From the NCBI RefSeq assembly GCF_029633825.1, contig NZ_CP090641.1:1054001-1118000 (forward strand): DNA of 64,000 bases, written 5' to 3'. A model generated the notes under the pieces. The model made no database searches, was not told where the DNA came from, and worked only from the letters and a program-made list of their open reading frames with translations. Source of the DNA: Burkholderia contaminans. GTDB lineage: Bacteria; Pseudomonadota; Gammaproteobacteria; Burkholderiales; Burkholderiaceae. Shown piece by piece: positions 1 to 9,407 of the stretch (the stretch's first letter is position 1; each line of letters begins with the position of its first letter). The position numbers and the translations under genes were made by a program.

Positions 1-110
1 TCGACGTAGCCGATCTTCAGCGTCGGCTTCGTATCGGCCAGCGCCGATGCGCTCAATGCCACCATTGCCGACAGGGTGCCGGTCCAAAACAGTTTTCCGA
101 GCAGTTTCAT
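1..110 (-). CDS. Betaine/choline-type ABC transporter substrate-binding protein (5' end only)
   Basis: Only the first 36 codons lie in the window; the gene runs off the left edge. The start at 110 opens a classical Sec signal peptide (MKLLGK, then a hydrophobic stretch ending in ASALA) followed by a mature start DTKPTLKIGYV. That lysine-rich beginning and the KIGYV strand are typical of quaternary-ammonium binding proteins of the ChoX/CaiX/ProX group. It lies directly downstream of gbcAB on the same strand, which supports a role in periplasmic capture of choline, carnitine or glycine betaine. The family call rests on very little sequence plus context, so the exact substrate is open. Confidence 0.6.
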   Translation of the reverse strand, partial: MKLLGKLFWTGTLSAMVALSASALADTKPTLKIGYV

Positions 111-244
111 GGTCGATCTCCTTGGTCTGCGCACCGTGCGCGTCGTCTCTCTAGGTTCTTCAACCACAAATCCGCGGTATCGTTGTTTTCCGACGGATGC
201 TTGTCCGGACGCGACGCGCCCGGACAACCGACGGCGTGTTGCGA

Positions 245-1393
245 CTACTTGTCGATCACGAGATCCGACAGCGGCTTGCTGCAGCACAGCAGCACCATCC
301 CCTGGTCGATCTCGCGCTGGCGGATGCCGCCGTTGTGCTTCATTTCGACCTGCCCCGATACGAGCTTCACCTTGCAGGTGCCGCACATGCCCTGCGTGCA
401 CGATGCCGGCAGCCGCACGCCCGACTGGCGAGCCGCATCCAGCACGTGCTGCTCCGAGCCGCACGCAATCTCGCGATTGCTCTTCGCGAAGCTGACCGTG
501 TACTGCTTCGTTTCGGTGTCGGCGCCTTCTGCCGGCGGGGCGAGCTCGGCGAGCAGTTCGTCGCTTGCGGTTTCGGCAAGCGTTTCGAACGAGAAGCTCT
601 CCTCGTGATACCGCTTGCGATCGAAGCCGGCTTCGTCGAGCAGGTCGCGCACGGCCTTCATGTACGGTGCGGGGCCGCACGTGAAGATCTCGCGCTCCAT
701 GAAATCCGGTGCGATCAGCTTCAGCAGCGGCAGCGTCAGGAAGCCCGTGACGCCCGGCCAGTTGGTGCGGGCACCCACGCGCTCGACGACGAACGACGTG
801 CGGAAATTCGTATGGTTCGACGCGATCAGGTCGAGCTCGCGCGCGAAGATGATGTCGTCCGGCGTGCGCGCGCTGTGCACGAACAGGATGTCGCGATCCT
901 CCGCGAGATCATGGTGCGCGCGGCTCATCGACATCAGCGGCGTGACGCCCGAGCCGGCCGACAGGAACAGGTACTTGCGCGCCGGATGCCGTGCGCACGT
1001 GAATTCGCCGGCCGGGCCGAGCACGCGCACCGCGGCGCCCGGCTGCAGGTTGTCGTGCAGCCAGTTCGATACCTTGCCGCCCGGCACGCGCTTCACCGTG
1101 ATCGACACCGTGTGCGGCCGCGCGGGCGACGACGAGATCGTGTAGCAGCGGTTGATCGTTTCACCGTCGATGTCGAGCTCGAGCGTCAGGAACTGCCCGG
1201 GCTCGAACGAGAACGAGCGGCCCTGCGGCGAACGGAAGAAGAAGCTCTTCACGTCGTGCGTTTCCTGCCGCACGTGGCAGCACACCAGCGTTTCCTCGAC
1301 GTCGCTCGTCCAGCGCTCGGGCAGCGCGTTCCAGAAGGCCGGGTGGGTGACCCGGCTGTCCACCGGCTCGAAATTGGCCGCATCTCGCATCAT
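245..1393 (-). CDS. gbcB: Glycine betaine monooxygenase, reductase subunit GbcB
   Basis: The 382-residue protein is the electron-transfer half of the Rieske oxygenase that removes the first methyl group of glycine betaine, giving dimethylglycine and formaldehyde. The N-terminal two thirds is a ferredoxin-NADP reductase module: the FAD-binding signature RCYTISSSP, then the nucleotide-binding strand FLSAGSGVTPLMS and the CGPAPYM motif. The C-terminal 90 residues form a plant-type [2Fe-2S] ferredoxin with cysteines in C-x4-C-x2-C spacing (CTQGMCGTC) and a distal cysteine pair. Tandem ATG codons occur at 1393 and 1390. It follows gbcA by 26 bp and is surely co-transcribed with it. Confidence 0.93.
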   Translation of the reverse strand: MMRDAANFEPVDSRVTHPAFWNALPERWTSDVEETLVCCHVRQETHDVKSFFFRSPQGRSFSFEPGQFLTLELDIDGETINRCYTISSSPARPHTVSITVKRVPGGKVSNWLHDNLQPGAAVRVLGPAGEFTCARHPARKYLFLSAGSGVTPLMSMSRAHHDLAEDRDILFVHSARTPDDIIFARELDLIASNHTNFRTSFVVERVGARTNWPGVTGFLTLPLLKLIAPDFMEREIFTCGPAPYMKAVRDLLDEAGFDRKRYHEESFSFETLAETASDELLAELAPPAEGADTETKQYTVSFAKSNREIACGSEQHVLDAARQSGVRLPASCTQGMCGTCKVKLVSGQVEMKHNGGIRQREIDQGMVLLCCSKPLSDLVIDK

Positions 1394-1419
1394 CTGTAAC
1401 TCCGCTTCAGTGCTGGGTA

Positions 1420-2661
1420 CTACGCGCCGGTTTGTTCGGCGAGCCGGCCGATGTACCAGGCCGAGAATTTTTCGACGAGACCTTCCGTGAACGGCGAATA
1501 CGGGCCCGGCTCGTACGCGCTGCTGGTCGCGCCGCGCTGCGAGAATTCGACGAGCGCGCGATCCTGGTCGTTGGTCGCGTTCCACACGGCCGTGAGGTTC
1601 TTCACGTCGTAGTCGATGCCTTCCTTCGCGTCCTTGTGCACGAGCCACTTCGTGCGCACGAGCGTCTTGCCGGCCGACAGCGGGATCACCGAGAACGTCA
1701 CGATGTGATCGCTCATGAAGTGGTGCCACGAGTTCGGCTGCGTCCAGAACGACAGCCCGCCGAGGTCCGCCTTGTCGAAGCCGCCGAGCAGCTTCTTCGA
1801 TGCGACCTTCGCATCGAGCGTCTGCGATTCGCCGTGGCGATCGAGCGGCAGGCGCTGCGTGCGGAAGCCCGTCACGTCGAGCAGCTTTTCGATTTCGGCG
1901 GACGGCAGGCCCATCTCGGCCCACTCCTTCCCGCGCCGCACGCACGTTTCCGCGAATGCATCCATGCCTTCGGCATTGGCGTCGGAGCGCTGGTAGCCGA
2001 AGCCGTATTCGTACAGCGAGATGGTGAGCTCCGGATGGTTCGCGACGCAGTGATAGCACTCGCGGTTGTTCTCCATCGTGAGCTTCCAGTTGCCTTCCTC
2101 GATGATGTCGACCTGCGCGGCGATCTTCGTGTTCGGCAGATCGTGCGGCAGCAGGTACGGCTCCATCTCGGCGCGCAGTTGCGCGAAGTCGGCGGGCGGC
2201 TCGTCGGCGAGGCAGACGAAGATCAGGCCCGCGAGGTTCTCGACGTGCACCGACTTCAGGCTGTGCTTGCAGCGGTCGAACTTCTCGCCCATGTGCTCGG
2301 CGAACATCAGCTGGCCCGTCAGGTTGTAGGTCCAGCTGTGGTACGGGCACACGATGTTGCCGACCGAGCCCTTGTCCTCGTTGCACAGGCGCGCACCGCG
2401 GTGGCGGCACACGTTGTGGAACGCGCGGATCGCCATGTCGTCGTCGCGCACGATCAGGATCGAATCGCTCCCCAGTTCCACGGTCACGTAGTCGCCCGGC
2501 TCCGGAATGTCCGGCTCGACCGCCACCTGGATCCAGTGCTGGCGGAAAATCGCCTCCATGTCGAGCGCGAAGATGTCCTCGCTCGTGTAGAACGGTGCCT
2601 CGAGGCTGTAGCCTTCCTTGCGCCGCTCGATCAATGCACGAATGTCTGCCGATACTTTCAT
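1420..2661 (-). CDS. gbcA: Glycine betaine monooxygenase, Rieske oxygenase subunit GbcA
   Basis: The 413-residue terminal oxygenase acts on glycine betaine with electrons from GbcB. The Rieske [2Fe-2S] ligands are visible near residues 87-110 (CRHRGARLC and CPYHSW), and the catalytic domain carries the mononuclear-iron region ENNRECYHCVANHPE near residue 200. Length and order match ring-hydroxylating-type alpha subunits adapted to quaternary amines. A start at 2661 gives the full N-terminal region. gbcB lies 26 bp downstream, and the etfB/etfA/dgcB/dgcA run lies upstream on the same strand. In Pseudomonas this locus is induced by GbdR; gbdR lies at 12.1 kb here. Confidence 0.95.
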   Translation of the reverse strand: MKVSADIRALIERRKEGYSLEAPFYTSEDIFALDMEAIFRQHWIQVAVEPDIPEPGDYVTVELGSDSILIVRDDDMAIRAFHNVCRHRGARLCNEDKGSVGNIVCPYHSWTYNLTGQLMFAEHMGEKFDRCKHSLKSVHVENLAGLIFVCLADEPPADFAQLRAEMEPYLLPHDLPNTKIAAQVDIIEEGNWKLTMENNRECYHCVANHPELTISLYEYGFGYQRSDANAEGMDAFAETCVRRGKEWAEMGLPSAEIEKLLDVTGFRTQRLPLDRHGESQTLDAKVASKKLLGGFDKADLGGLSFWTQPNSWHHFMSDHIVTFSVIPLSAGKTLVRTKWLVHKDAKEGIDYDVKNLTAVWNATNDQDRALVEFSQRGATSSAYEPGPYSPFTEGLVEKFSAWYIGRLAEQTGA

Positions 2662-2713
2662 CGTTTGCTCCGGATTCCTTGCATCCCTGGGTTCTTGCCG
2701 ACAGGCATCAAAA

Positions 2714-3498
2714 TCAGTAGTCGATGAGCTGATGCTCGCGCAAATACGCGAGGATCACTTGTGCTTTTTCGACCGAACTCCCTTCATTTACGACGTTGCC
2801 GCCACGGCTTTCGGTCGTCGTCGCGGACAGCATCCGGGCATGCCCGGAGCGCTTCTCGGCGGCGACCAGTTTTACGGGTTTACGCTCGATCGGACCGACC
2901 GTCCACGCGGCCGCGTCGGCGTCCGCGCCGGGCGCCGCGAGCGCCGGCCGGATCGCGCCGGCGCGCAGCCGCGCATACGCATAGCGCGGCTCCGCATTGG
3001 CGAGCGGATGAACGGCGACGACGGCCGGCAGCGCCGCGTCCACGCGCCGCCGCAGCCCTTTCGGCAAAATTGCCGGACCGCCGCGCGGCCGCCGTCGACC
3101 GTCACGTCGACGGCCGAGCCGACGAGCGGATAGCCGAGCGCCGCCGCGACGCGGTAAGGCAGCATCCCGGTGTCGTACGCGCCCTCGGCGCGCGTGCCGG
3201 TCAGCACGAGGTCGTAGCCCTCGACGCGCGCGGCGAGCGCATGCACGGCGTCATCGCCGTCGCGGCAGGCCAGCACCTCGACCTCCCGCGCGCCGAGCGC
3301 GAGATATTCGGCAAGCGCCGTATTCGCGGGGTCGCCCGCATGGATCACGTCGAGCGTCGCGCGATGCCGCTCCGCGAGCTGGCGGCCGGTTTCGAGCGCG
3401 GCCGCATCGTTGCGGCTATAGCGCGCGACGCCGCTGACCGGATGGCGGCCGACGGACACGAGCACCGCAATGCGTTGCAAGGGGCGGGGGGCGTTCAT
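2714..3498 (-). pseudogene. etfB: Electron transfer flavoprotein beta subunit, frameshifted as sequenced
   Basis: The intact protein would be about 261 residues and would pair with the EtfA homologue next to it to accept electrons from methylamine dehydrogenases of this pathway. The N-terminal part (IAVLVSVGRHPVSG, then LAERHRATLDVIHAG and YDLVLTGTRAEGAYDTGMLP) is clearly EtfB. Reading breaks after AAVRQF at about 3066: the expected continuation LPKGLRRRVDAALPAVVAV lies in the neighbouring frame. One extra A in the A run at 3066-3069 (four present) would restore a single frame. The start overlaps the etfA stop by 4 bp (ATGA). A sequencing or assembly miscall is as likely as true inactivation. 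Confidence 0.85.
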
Positions 3499-4664
3499 GC
3501 GGCAACTCCTTCCGGTTCACGGGTGCCGACCGCGGCCGGCGATTCGCCACGCGCGGCGCGCGCGGCCTGCACCTGTTCGATCAGCGCGGCGATCGTGCCT
3601 TGCGCGTCACCCACCACCGTCAGGTTCGCGCGCTTCGCGATCGGCGCACTGCCGTCGAGGTTCACCGCGATCACGTGGCGGCAGTCCTTGATCCCCTGCA
3701 GGTGCTGCACCGCGCCCGAGATGCCGAACGCGATGTACACGCTCGCCTCGACCGTCTTGCCGGTTGCACCCACCTGCTTGTCACGCGTGAAGTGGCCGTT
3801 GTCGACCGCGACGCGGCTCGCGCCGATCGCCGCGCCGAACACGCCGGCCAGCCGCTCGAACGCGCCGATGTCGGACACGCCGTTGCCGGCCGACACGATG
3901 AAATCGGCTTCCTCGAGCGCGACCTGGGCCGCATCGATTTCGTCGAGACCGAGATCGCGGTACGGTTGCGCGGCGTCATGGGCCGGGCGAATGAAGTCGG
4001 CGGCGAGACGCTCGCCCGCGCCGACGAACGGCAGCTTCGCGTCGACCGCGTTCTGCGCGAGCAGGATCACGTCGGGCAGCGCGCGGGTGGCAAACGCGCG
4101 CCCGGCCTGCGCATACGCGCCGACATGCTTCGCGTCGATCTCGACGACGTGCGCCGCGACGCTCGCGCCGGCAGCGGCCGCGTAACGCCGGCCGAGATCG
4201 CCGTCGCCCGTCGCGTTGTCGGGCACGAACACGTGTTTCGGCGCGAGGGCCGCCACGCATGCCTGCAGCGCTTGCAATTCGCTTTCGGGGTCGAACGCAC
4301 GCCGATCGAAGCCGGCGAGTTCAAGCAGCTTGTCGACGCCCAGTTCGGCCACGTCGTCCTTCAGTTCGCCGAACGCGAGCAACGCGACTTCCGTCTGCGC
4401 ATCGGCGAGCAACGCGGCGGCAGCGATTGCCTGCCGCGAATGATCGTCGAGCGCGCCACGTTCGCTGTGCGCGACCACCAGCATCACATGCTTCGGATCC
4501 TGCACCGCGCGGCGCGGCTTGGCAGCCGCTGCCCCATGACCGTGCGCGAACCCGTGCACGACGTTCGCATCGGCGCTGCCTTCCTCGCCGAGCGTGATGC
4601 GCTTCAGGCCCGCGGCCGTGATGATGAACGGCCGGCGCGGATCGATTCGTTTGATCGTGTTCAT
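3495..4664 (-). CDS. etfA: Electron transfer flavoprotein alpha subunit
   Basis: The 389-residue EtfA-type protein binds FAD and forms a heterodimer with EtfB. The C-terminal FAD domain is plain: DFIVSAGNGVSDIGAFERLA, then the GASRVAVDNGH segment, KQVGATGKTV, YIAFGISGAVQHLQGI and AVNLDGSAPI. The central region has the Rossmann-like repeats of the N-terminal domain. The start MNTIKRIDPRR at 4664 was chosen because it follows the dgcB stop at 4669 with only 4 bp between. The stop overlaps the etfB start. Position between dgcB and gbcA points to electron transfer from dimethylglycine oxidation to the quinone pool. Confidence 0.9.
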   Translation of the reverse strand: MNTIKRIDPRRPFIITAAGLKRITLGEEGSADANVVHGFAHGHGAAAAKPRRAVQDPKHVMLVVAHSERGALDDHSRQAIAAAALLADAQTEVALLAFGELKDDVAELGVDKLLELAGFDRRAFDPESELQALQACVAALAPKHVFVPDNATGDGDLGRRYAAAAGASVAAHVVEIDAKHVGAYAQAGRAFATRALPDVILLAQNAVDAKLPFVGAGERLAADFIRPAHDAAQPYRDLGLDEIDAAQVALEEADFIVSAGNGVSDIGAFERLAGVFGAAIGASRVAVDNGHFTRDKQVGATGKTVEASVYIAFGISGAVQHLQGIKDCRHVIAVNLDGSAPIAKRANLTVVGDAQGTIAALIEQVQAARAARGESPAAVGTREPEGVAA

Positions 4665-4668
4665 CGAT

Positions 4669-6594
4669 TCACTCCAGCGAGGCGGCAACGAGTTCGGCCA
4701 CGTCGAGCACGTCGGGGCGCGGGCCCACGACGCCTTCGAGCATCGCCGTGCAGTTCGGGCAGGCAACCGCGACCACGTCCGCGCCGATCGTGCGTGCGTC
4801 GGCGATGCGGATGTCCGGAATGCGCTGCTTGCCGGGGATGTCGGTCAGCGGCGCACCGCCGCCACCGCCGCAGCAGCGGCCGCGCATGCCGTTGCGCTCC
4901 ATCTCGACGACCTGGATGCCGATCGTCTTCAGCAGCTTGCGCGGCGCTTCCGTTTCGCCGTTGTAGCGGCCGAGGTAGCACGGGTCGTGATACGTGGTGC
5001 GCTTGTCCTGCAGCGCTTCGACGGCCTTCGGCGCGATCTTGCCGCTGTCGGCCAGCTCCGCGAGGAAGGTCGTGTGGTGCTTGACCGTCACGCGCAGCCC
5101 GAGCGCACGGTACTCGTTGCGCAGGCTGTGCATCACGTGCGGGTCGGCCGTCACGATCTGCTTGTACGACAGCGTGCCGAGCGTGCCGATCAGGCGCTTC
5201 GCCATCTGCTGGAACGTCGCTTCGTCGCCGAGCCGGCGGGCGACGTCGCCCGTGTCGGTCTCGGTCGAGCCGAGCACCGCGTAATCGACGCCCGCCTTGT
5301 TCAGCACCTTGACGAACGCGCGCAGCGTGCGCTGGTAGCGCATGTCGAACGCGCCTTCGCCCGCGACGAACAGCACGTCGACCGGCTTGCCCGGTTGCGC
5401 GACCGGCGCGCTCAGGTCGACCGACCAGTCGTAGCGCGCGGCCGTGTCGTAGCCGCCCATCGTGCCCGTCTCGCGCAGGTTCGCTAGCACTTCCTGGCCC
5501 TTGCCCGGCACCGTGCCGTGCACGAGCGTGCGGTTGCGGCGCATGTCGACGATCGCGTCGACGTGTTCGATCAGCATCGGGCATTCCTGCACGCACGCGC
5601 GGCAGGTGGTGCACGACCACAGCGTCTGTTCCTCGATCAGGCCCGACACGATCGGGCCGTTCGGCTCGCCGCGATGCTGGCCGACCGGAATGCCCGGCGA
5701 CGGGCTGCCCGCGTAGGCCGCATCGGTGCCACCGGCCATCCCGACCACGAGATCCTGGATCAGCTTCTTCGGGTTCAGCGGCTGGCCCGACGCGAACGCG
5801 GGGCACGCGGCTTCGCACTTGCCGCACTGCACGCAGGCGTCGAAGCTCAGCAGCTGGTTCCAGCGGAATTCGACCGGCTTTGCGACGCCGTACTCCTGAT
5901 GCTCGATGTCCGGCAGCTTCAGCGCGGTCGGCGGCGTGGCCGTGCCGTTGCCGGTGAACGACTCGCGGGTGGCCGCGAAGCGCTCCTGGCGCGGGTGGAA
6001 GGCCAGGTGCAGGAGGCCCGCGATCGCATGCTTCATCGGGCCGCCCTTCGCGGCGCCCACCGTCATCGTGAATGCGCCGACACCGATCAGCACCGCGCAG
6101 AGCACCGCGAACGCGCCCGACATTGCGCCGGTCGGCACCAGCATGAACAGCACGAGGCCGAGCGCGAACGAGCCGAGCAGCCAGGGCAGCGTATTCCACG
6201 GGCCGCGCGACAGGCGGGCCGGCACGTCCCTGGCCGCGCGGCGGCGCCACACGAACACCGCGCCGACCAGCATCGCGAGCGCCGCGAGGAAGATCAGCTT
6301 GTCGAGCCACGGCGAGTAGATCGCGAGGCCGTAGTTGATGAACACCAGCGCGAGCGCGCCGATCGCGCCGCCGGCGGTTGCGACATGCGTCTTCGCGATA
6401 TACGGATCACGGGCGACCACGTGGTGCAGGTCGACGAAGTAGCGCTTCGGGATCGCGAACAGGTTCGAAACGCCGAACGAGCCGGGCGCGGTGGCCCGGC
6501 CCAGACGCCAGTATGACGAGCGCTTCGCGACCGCGAACGCGAGCCCCGCCACCGACAGCCACAACAGGGCGGTAATGAGGAAGGACGGGTTCAT
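4669..6594 (-). CDS. dgcB: Dimethylglycine catabolism membrane iron-sulfur protein DgcB
   Basis: This 641-residue protein joins an N-terminal membrane domain (several hydrophobic helices in the first 170 residues) to a heterodisulfide-reductase-like iron-sulfur part. Two [4Fe-4S] ferredoxin motifs are seen (CVQCGKCEAACP and CTTCRACVQECP), followed by two CCG-type domains (CCGGGGGAP region and a terminal CPNCTAML). In Pseudomonas DgcA and DgcB are both required for dimethylglycine growth, and DgcB probably passes electrons from the demethylase to the respiratory chain. The start at 6594 lies 3 bp after the dgcA stop, showing tight translational coupling. Confidence 0.9.
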   Translation of the reverse strand: MNPSFLITALLWLSVAGLAFAVAKRSSYWRLGRATAPGSFGVSNLFAIPKRYFVDLHHVVARDPYIAKTHVATAGGAIGALALVFINYGLAIYSPWLDKLIFLAALAMLVGAVFVWRRRAARDVPARLSRGPWNTLPWLLGSFALGLVLFMLVPTGAMSGAFAVLCAVLIGVGAFTMTVGAAKGGPMKHAIAGLLHLAFHPRQERFAATRESFTGNGTATPPTALKLPDIEHQEYGVAKPVEFRWNQLLSFDACVQCGKCEAACPAFASGQPLNPKKLIQDLVVGMAGGTDAAYAGSPSPGIPVGQHRGEPNGPIVSGLIEEQTLWSCTTCRACVQECPMLIEHVDAIVDMRRNRTLVHGTVPGKGQEVLANLRETGTMGGYDTAARYDWSVDLSAPVAQPGKPVDVLFVAGEGAFDMRYQRTLRAFVKVLNKAGVDYAVLGSTETDTGDVARRLGDEATFQQMAKRLIGTLGTLSYKQIVTADPHVMHSLRNEYRALGLRVTVKHHTTFLAELADSGKIAPKAVEALQDKRTTYHDPCYLGRYNGETEAPRKLLKTIGIQVVEMERNGMRGRCCGGGGGAPLTDIPGKQRIPDIRIADARTIGADVVAVACPNCTAMLEGVVGPRPDVLDVAELVAASLE

Positions 6595-6597
6595 CGT

Positions 6598-8661
6598 TTA
6601 GAAATCCTTCACGAGACGCAGCGAGTCGTAGATCGCACCGTGGACGTTGTGCATCGAGATGCAGTCGCCGACACGGAACAGCAGGAAACGGCCGTTGCCG
6701 AGTTCTTCCGACAGGCACGGCTGCGGCTCGGCCGCGAACAGCGTGTGCGGATCGATCTGGCCGCGGTTCACCGATTCCGGCTTGAGCTTCCAGTACAGCT
6801 CGTCGTTCGGCGACGAACCGTTCTCGATCACCACCTGGTCGACCGCGCGCTCTTCGAGCTCTTCCGTGTACTCGTTGCGCAGCACGGCGATCAGCTTGCC
6901 GTCCTCTTCATAGACGCGATCGAGCATCGTGTTCGGCGTCGGGATCACGCCGAATGCGTACAGGCGGCGATAGAAGATCGGGAACGTCGTGCCGCCGCAA
7001 TCGTCGGCGACCTTCACGTCCGGCGTGACGACCTCGACCTTCGAGCCGCGGCTCGCCATGAAGTCGGCCACGCCGGCGCCCGCATGCGTGCTCACGCCGT
7101 CGAACAGCAGCACGTTCTGCTTCGGCTCGACCTTGCCGGTCAGGATGTCCCACGAGCTGACGGCGAGGCCCTCGGCCACGCCCCAGCCCGGCACCTGCCA
7201 CGTGAAGCTCGACCCGCCCGTCGCGAGCACGACGATGTCCGGCTTCTCGGCCATGATCATCTTCTCGTCGGCGGCCACGCCCAGGCGCCGGTCGACGCCC
7301 AGGCGCTTCGTTTCCATGTCGAACCAGCGGATGATCCCCGACATCTGTTCGCGCTGCGGCGCCTTCGCGGCGATCATCACCTGCCCGCCCACTTCGGCAT
7401 TCTTCTCGAACAGCACCACGTCATGGCCGCGCAGCTTCGCGACGCGCGCCGCCTCGAGCCCTGCGGGGCCCGCGCCGACCACCACGACCTTGCGCTTCGG
7501 GCCGCGCGACTTCTCGATGATGTGCGGCATCGTCGCTTCGCGCGACGTCGCCGCGTTCTGGATGCACAGCACGTCGAGGCCGTTGTACTGGCGGTCGATG
7601 CAGTAGTTCGCGCCGACGCACTGCTTGATTTCGTCCTCGCGGCCGTCGCGGATCTTGATCACCATGTGCGGATCGGCGATCTGCGCGCGCGTCATGCCGA
7701 CCAGGTCGATCATGCCGGTCGCGAGCAGGCGTTCGGCCTGGCCCGCATCGCGGATGCTCTGCGCGTGCATCACCGGAATCTTCACGACCGACTTGATGCC
7801 GGCCGCGAGGTGCACGAACGGCTCCGGCGGCAGCGCCATCGGCGGCATGCAGTTGGCGATCGTGTTGTGCGTGTCGCCGCCCGAGCCGACCACGCTCAGG
7901 TAGTCGATCAGGCCCGTCTCGGACATCGCCTGCGCGATTTCCTTCAGCGCTTCGTGATCGAGGCCGTCCTCGTGGAATTCGTCGCCGCACATGCGCAGGC
8001 CGACGCAGAAATCCTTGCCCACCGCCTCGCGCACGGCCGTCAGCACTTCGATGCCGAAGCGCAGGCGGTTTTCCAGGCTGCCGCCCCATTCGTCGGTGCG
8101 GTGGTTCGAACGCTTGCTCCAGAACTGGTCGATCAGGTGCTGGTGAGCGGCCGAGATTTCGATGCCGTCCATGCCGGCCGCCTTCACGCGCTTCGCGGCG
8201 GCCGCGAAATCGCCGATGATGCGGCGGATTTCCTCGATCTCGATGATCTTCGCGTTGCCGCGGTGCACGGGTTCGCGCACGCCCGACGGCGACATCAGGT
8301 GCGGCCAGTGCTCGCCGTGGAACGACGAGCGGCGGCCCATGTGCGTCGCCTGGATCATGATCTTCGCGCCGTGCTTGTGCATCGTGTCGGCGAGGCGCGT
8401 GAGCGGATCGATGATCTTGTCGGTCGACAGGTTCACCGATTTCCACCAGCCCTGCGGGCTGTCGATCGACACCGGGCTCGACCCGCCGCAGATCGCGAGG
8501 CCCACACCGCCCTTCGCCTTTTCTTCGTAGTAGCGGATATAGCGGTCGCCCGGCAGGCCGCCCGGCTCGGCATACACCTCCGCATGCGCGGTGCTGACGA
8601 TCCGGTTGCGCAGCGTCAGCTGGTTCAGCTGCATGGGTTTGAACAGGTGGGGATAACGCAT
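6598..8661 (-). CDS. dgcA: Dimethylglycine demethylase DgcA (old yellow enzyme-like oxidoreductase)
   Basis: The 687-residue enzyme has the trimethylamine/dimethylamine dehydrogenase layout: an N-terminal FMN TIM barrel (MRYPHLFKPMQLNQLTLRNR, then the active-site region GIEISAAHQHLIDQFWSKRSNHR), a cysteine cluster for [4Fe-4S] near residues 335-360 (CVGANYCIDRQ, then LCIQNAAT), and a C-terminal Rossmann FAD/NAD domain opened by VVVVGAGPAGLEAARVAKLRG. It removes a methyl group from dimethylglycine to give sarcosine and formaldehyde. The start is ATG at 8661. It lies directly upstream of dgcB and downstream of a small V4R-like gene that is conserved in this cluster in pseudomonads. Confidence 0.93.
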   Translation of the reverse strand: MRYPHLFKPMQLNQLTLRNRIVSTAHAEVYAEPGGLPGDRYIRYYEEKAKGGVGLAICGGSSPVSIDSPQGWWKSVNLSTDKIIDPLTRLADTMHKHGAKIMIQATHMGRRSSFHGEHWPHLMSPSGVREPVHRGNAKIIEIEEIRRIIGDFAAAAKRVKAAGMDGIEISAAHQHLIDQFWSKRSNHRTDEWGGSLENRLRFGIEVLTAVREAVGKDFCVGLRMCGDEFHEDGLDHEALKEIAQAMSETGLIDYLSVVGSGGDTHNTIANCMPPMALPPEPFVHLAAGIKSVVKIPVMHAQSIRDAGQAERLLATGMIDLVGMTRAQIADPHMVIKIRDGREDEIKQCVGANYCIDRQYNGLDVLCIQNAATSREATMPHIIEKSRGPKRKVVVVGAGPAGLEAARVAKLRGHDVVLFEKNAEVGGQVMIAAKAPQREQMSGIIRWFDMETKRLGVDRRLGVAADEKMIMAEKPDIVVLATGGSSFTWQVPGWGVAEGLAVSSWDILTGKVEPKQNVLLFDGVSTHAGAGVADFMASRGSKVEVVTPDVKVADDCGGTTFPIFYRRLYAFGVIPTPNTMLDRVYEEDGKLIAVLRNEYTEELEERAVDQVVIENGSSPNDELYWKLKPESVNRGQIDPHTLFAAEPQPCLSEELGNGRFLLFRVGDCISMHNVHGAIYDSLRLVKDF

Positions 8662-8735
8662 CGCTGGCGACCTCTGGCGTTCGAATGTCTCGTGTTGCGG
8701 GTGTTGTTGTGTTGCTGTGCCGTTACGTCAGCGCA

Positions 8736-9269
8736 TCAGTGCGCGATCGGCGACACTTCGAAGACGCAGTGGTCGTGATGCTCGGCCGCGCACTGCACTT
8801 CCTTCGAAAACGCGCGCGGCGCGCCCTTGCCTTCCGGCGTCGTGTCGTTGACCCAGTCCATCGCGCCGGCGAACCAGCCCGCGAACATGTAGCAGAGCTT
8901 GCCTTCCTTGCCAGGCTGCTGGAGCACGAACGACGAGTGGCGCAGCTCGATCTTCGCGCGTGCGCTGGCCGGATCCGCCTCGATGATCGAGAACAGGCCC
9001 CAGCCGCGTTGCGACAGGCGCTTCAGGTAGTGCTCGAACACCGCCATGCCGGTGATGCCGTGCTGCTTCGCTTCCTTGTCGCACCAGTGGTAGGCGGACT
9101 TGTAGCCGGCCTTGTACAGGATCTCGGCATACGCTTCGACGCCGAGCGCTTCCTCGACGGCGACGTGGTTGTTCGTGAAGAAGTGGCGCGGCACGTACAG
9201 CATCGGCAGCGCGTCGGTGGTCCAGACGCCGGTATCGGGATCGACGTTGATCGGCAGTTGCGGTTGCAT
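8736..9269 (-). CDS. Conserved DUF5943/V4R-like protein of the dimethylglycine cluster
   Basis: A 177-residue soluble protein with no signal peptide. The C-terminal end has a paired cysteine/histidine pattern (CAAEHHDHCVFEVSP) and an aromatic-rich core (MFAGWFAGAMDWVN), which resembles the V4R (4-vinyl reductase) small-molecule-binding fold annotated for its pseudomonad counterpart. It lies between dgcA and the dipeptidase, all on one strand. A role in sensing or handling an intermediate or cofactor of dimethylglycine breakdown is inferred from position only. No enzymatic function is established to my knowledge. Confidence 0.8.
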   Translation of the reverse strand: MQPQLPINVDPDTGVWTTDALPMLYVPRHFFTNNHVAVEEALGVEAYAEILYKAGYKSAYHWCDKEAKQHGITGMAVFEHYLKRLSQRGWGLFSIIEADPASARAKIELRHSSFVLQQPGKEGKLCYMFAGWFAGAMDWVNDTTPEGKGAPRAFSKEVQCAAEHHDHCVFEVSPIAH

Positions 9270-9331
9270 CGTGTGACTCCGTGAGGAAATTGGCCGCGCG
9301 GCTCGGTGCGCAGGCGCGATATCGTCCGCGC

Positions 9332-9352
9332 GCCCGTGCGGCTTGCACGGGC
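9332..9352. repeat. Short GC hairpin between the dipeptidase and the V4R-like gene
   Basis: An 8-bp perfect stem (GCCCGTGC/GCACGGGC) with a 5-base loop sits in the 138-bp gap. A T7 run begins 9 bases after it on the plus strand. Transcription here is minus-strand, where no U run follows, so a terminator for the operon is unlikely; an mRNA-stabilising or processing hairpin is possible. Confidence 0.35.
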
Positions 9353-9407
9353 ACGTCCCGATTTTTTTAATGTTGAATCGCTGTCGGCGGTTCGGCGTTC
9401 GCGGCGC

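Noticed and set aside
245..2410. A 721-codon minus-strand frame that would fuse gbcB to part of gbcA
   Set aside because: It runs in the wrong frame through gbcA; the two genes have separate starts, families and stops.
9332..9368. Rho-independent terminator inside the dipeptidase/V4R gap
   Set aside because: The T run is on the plus strand and is separated from the stem, while the genes are on the minus strand.
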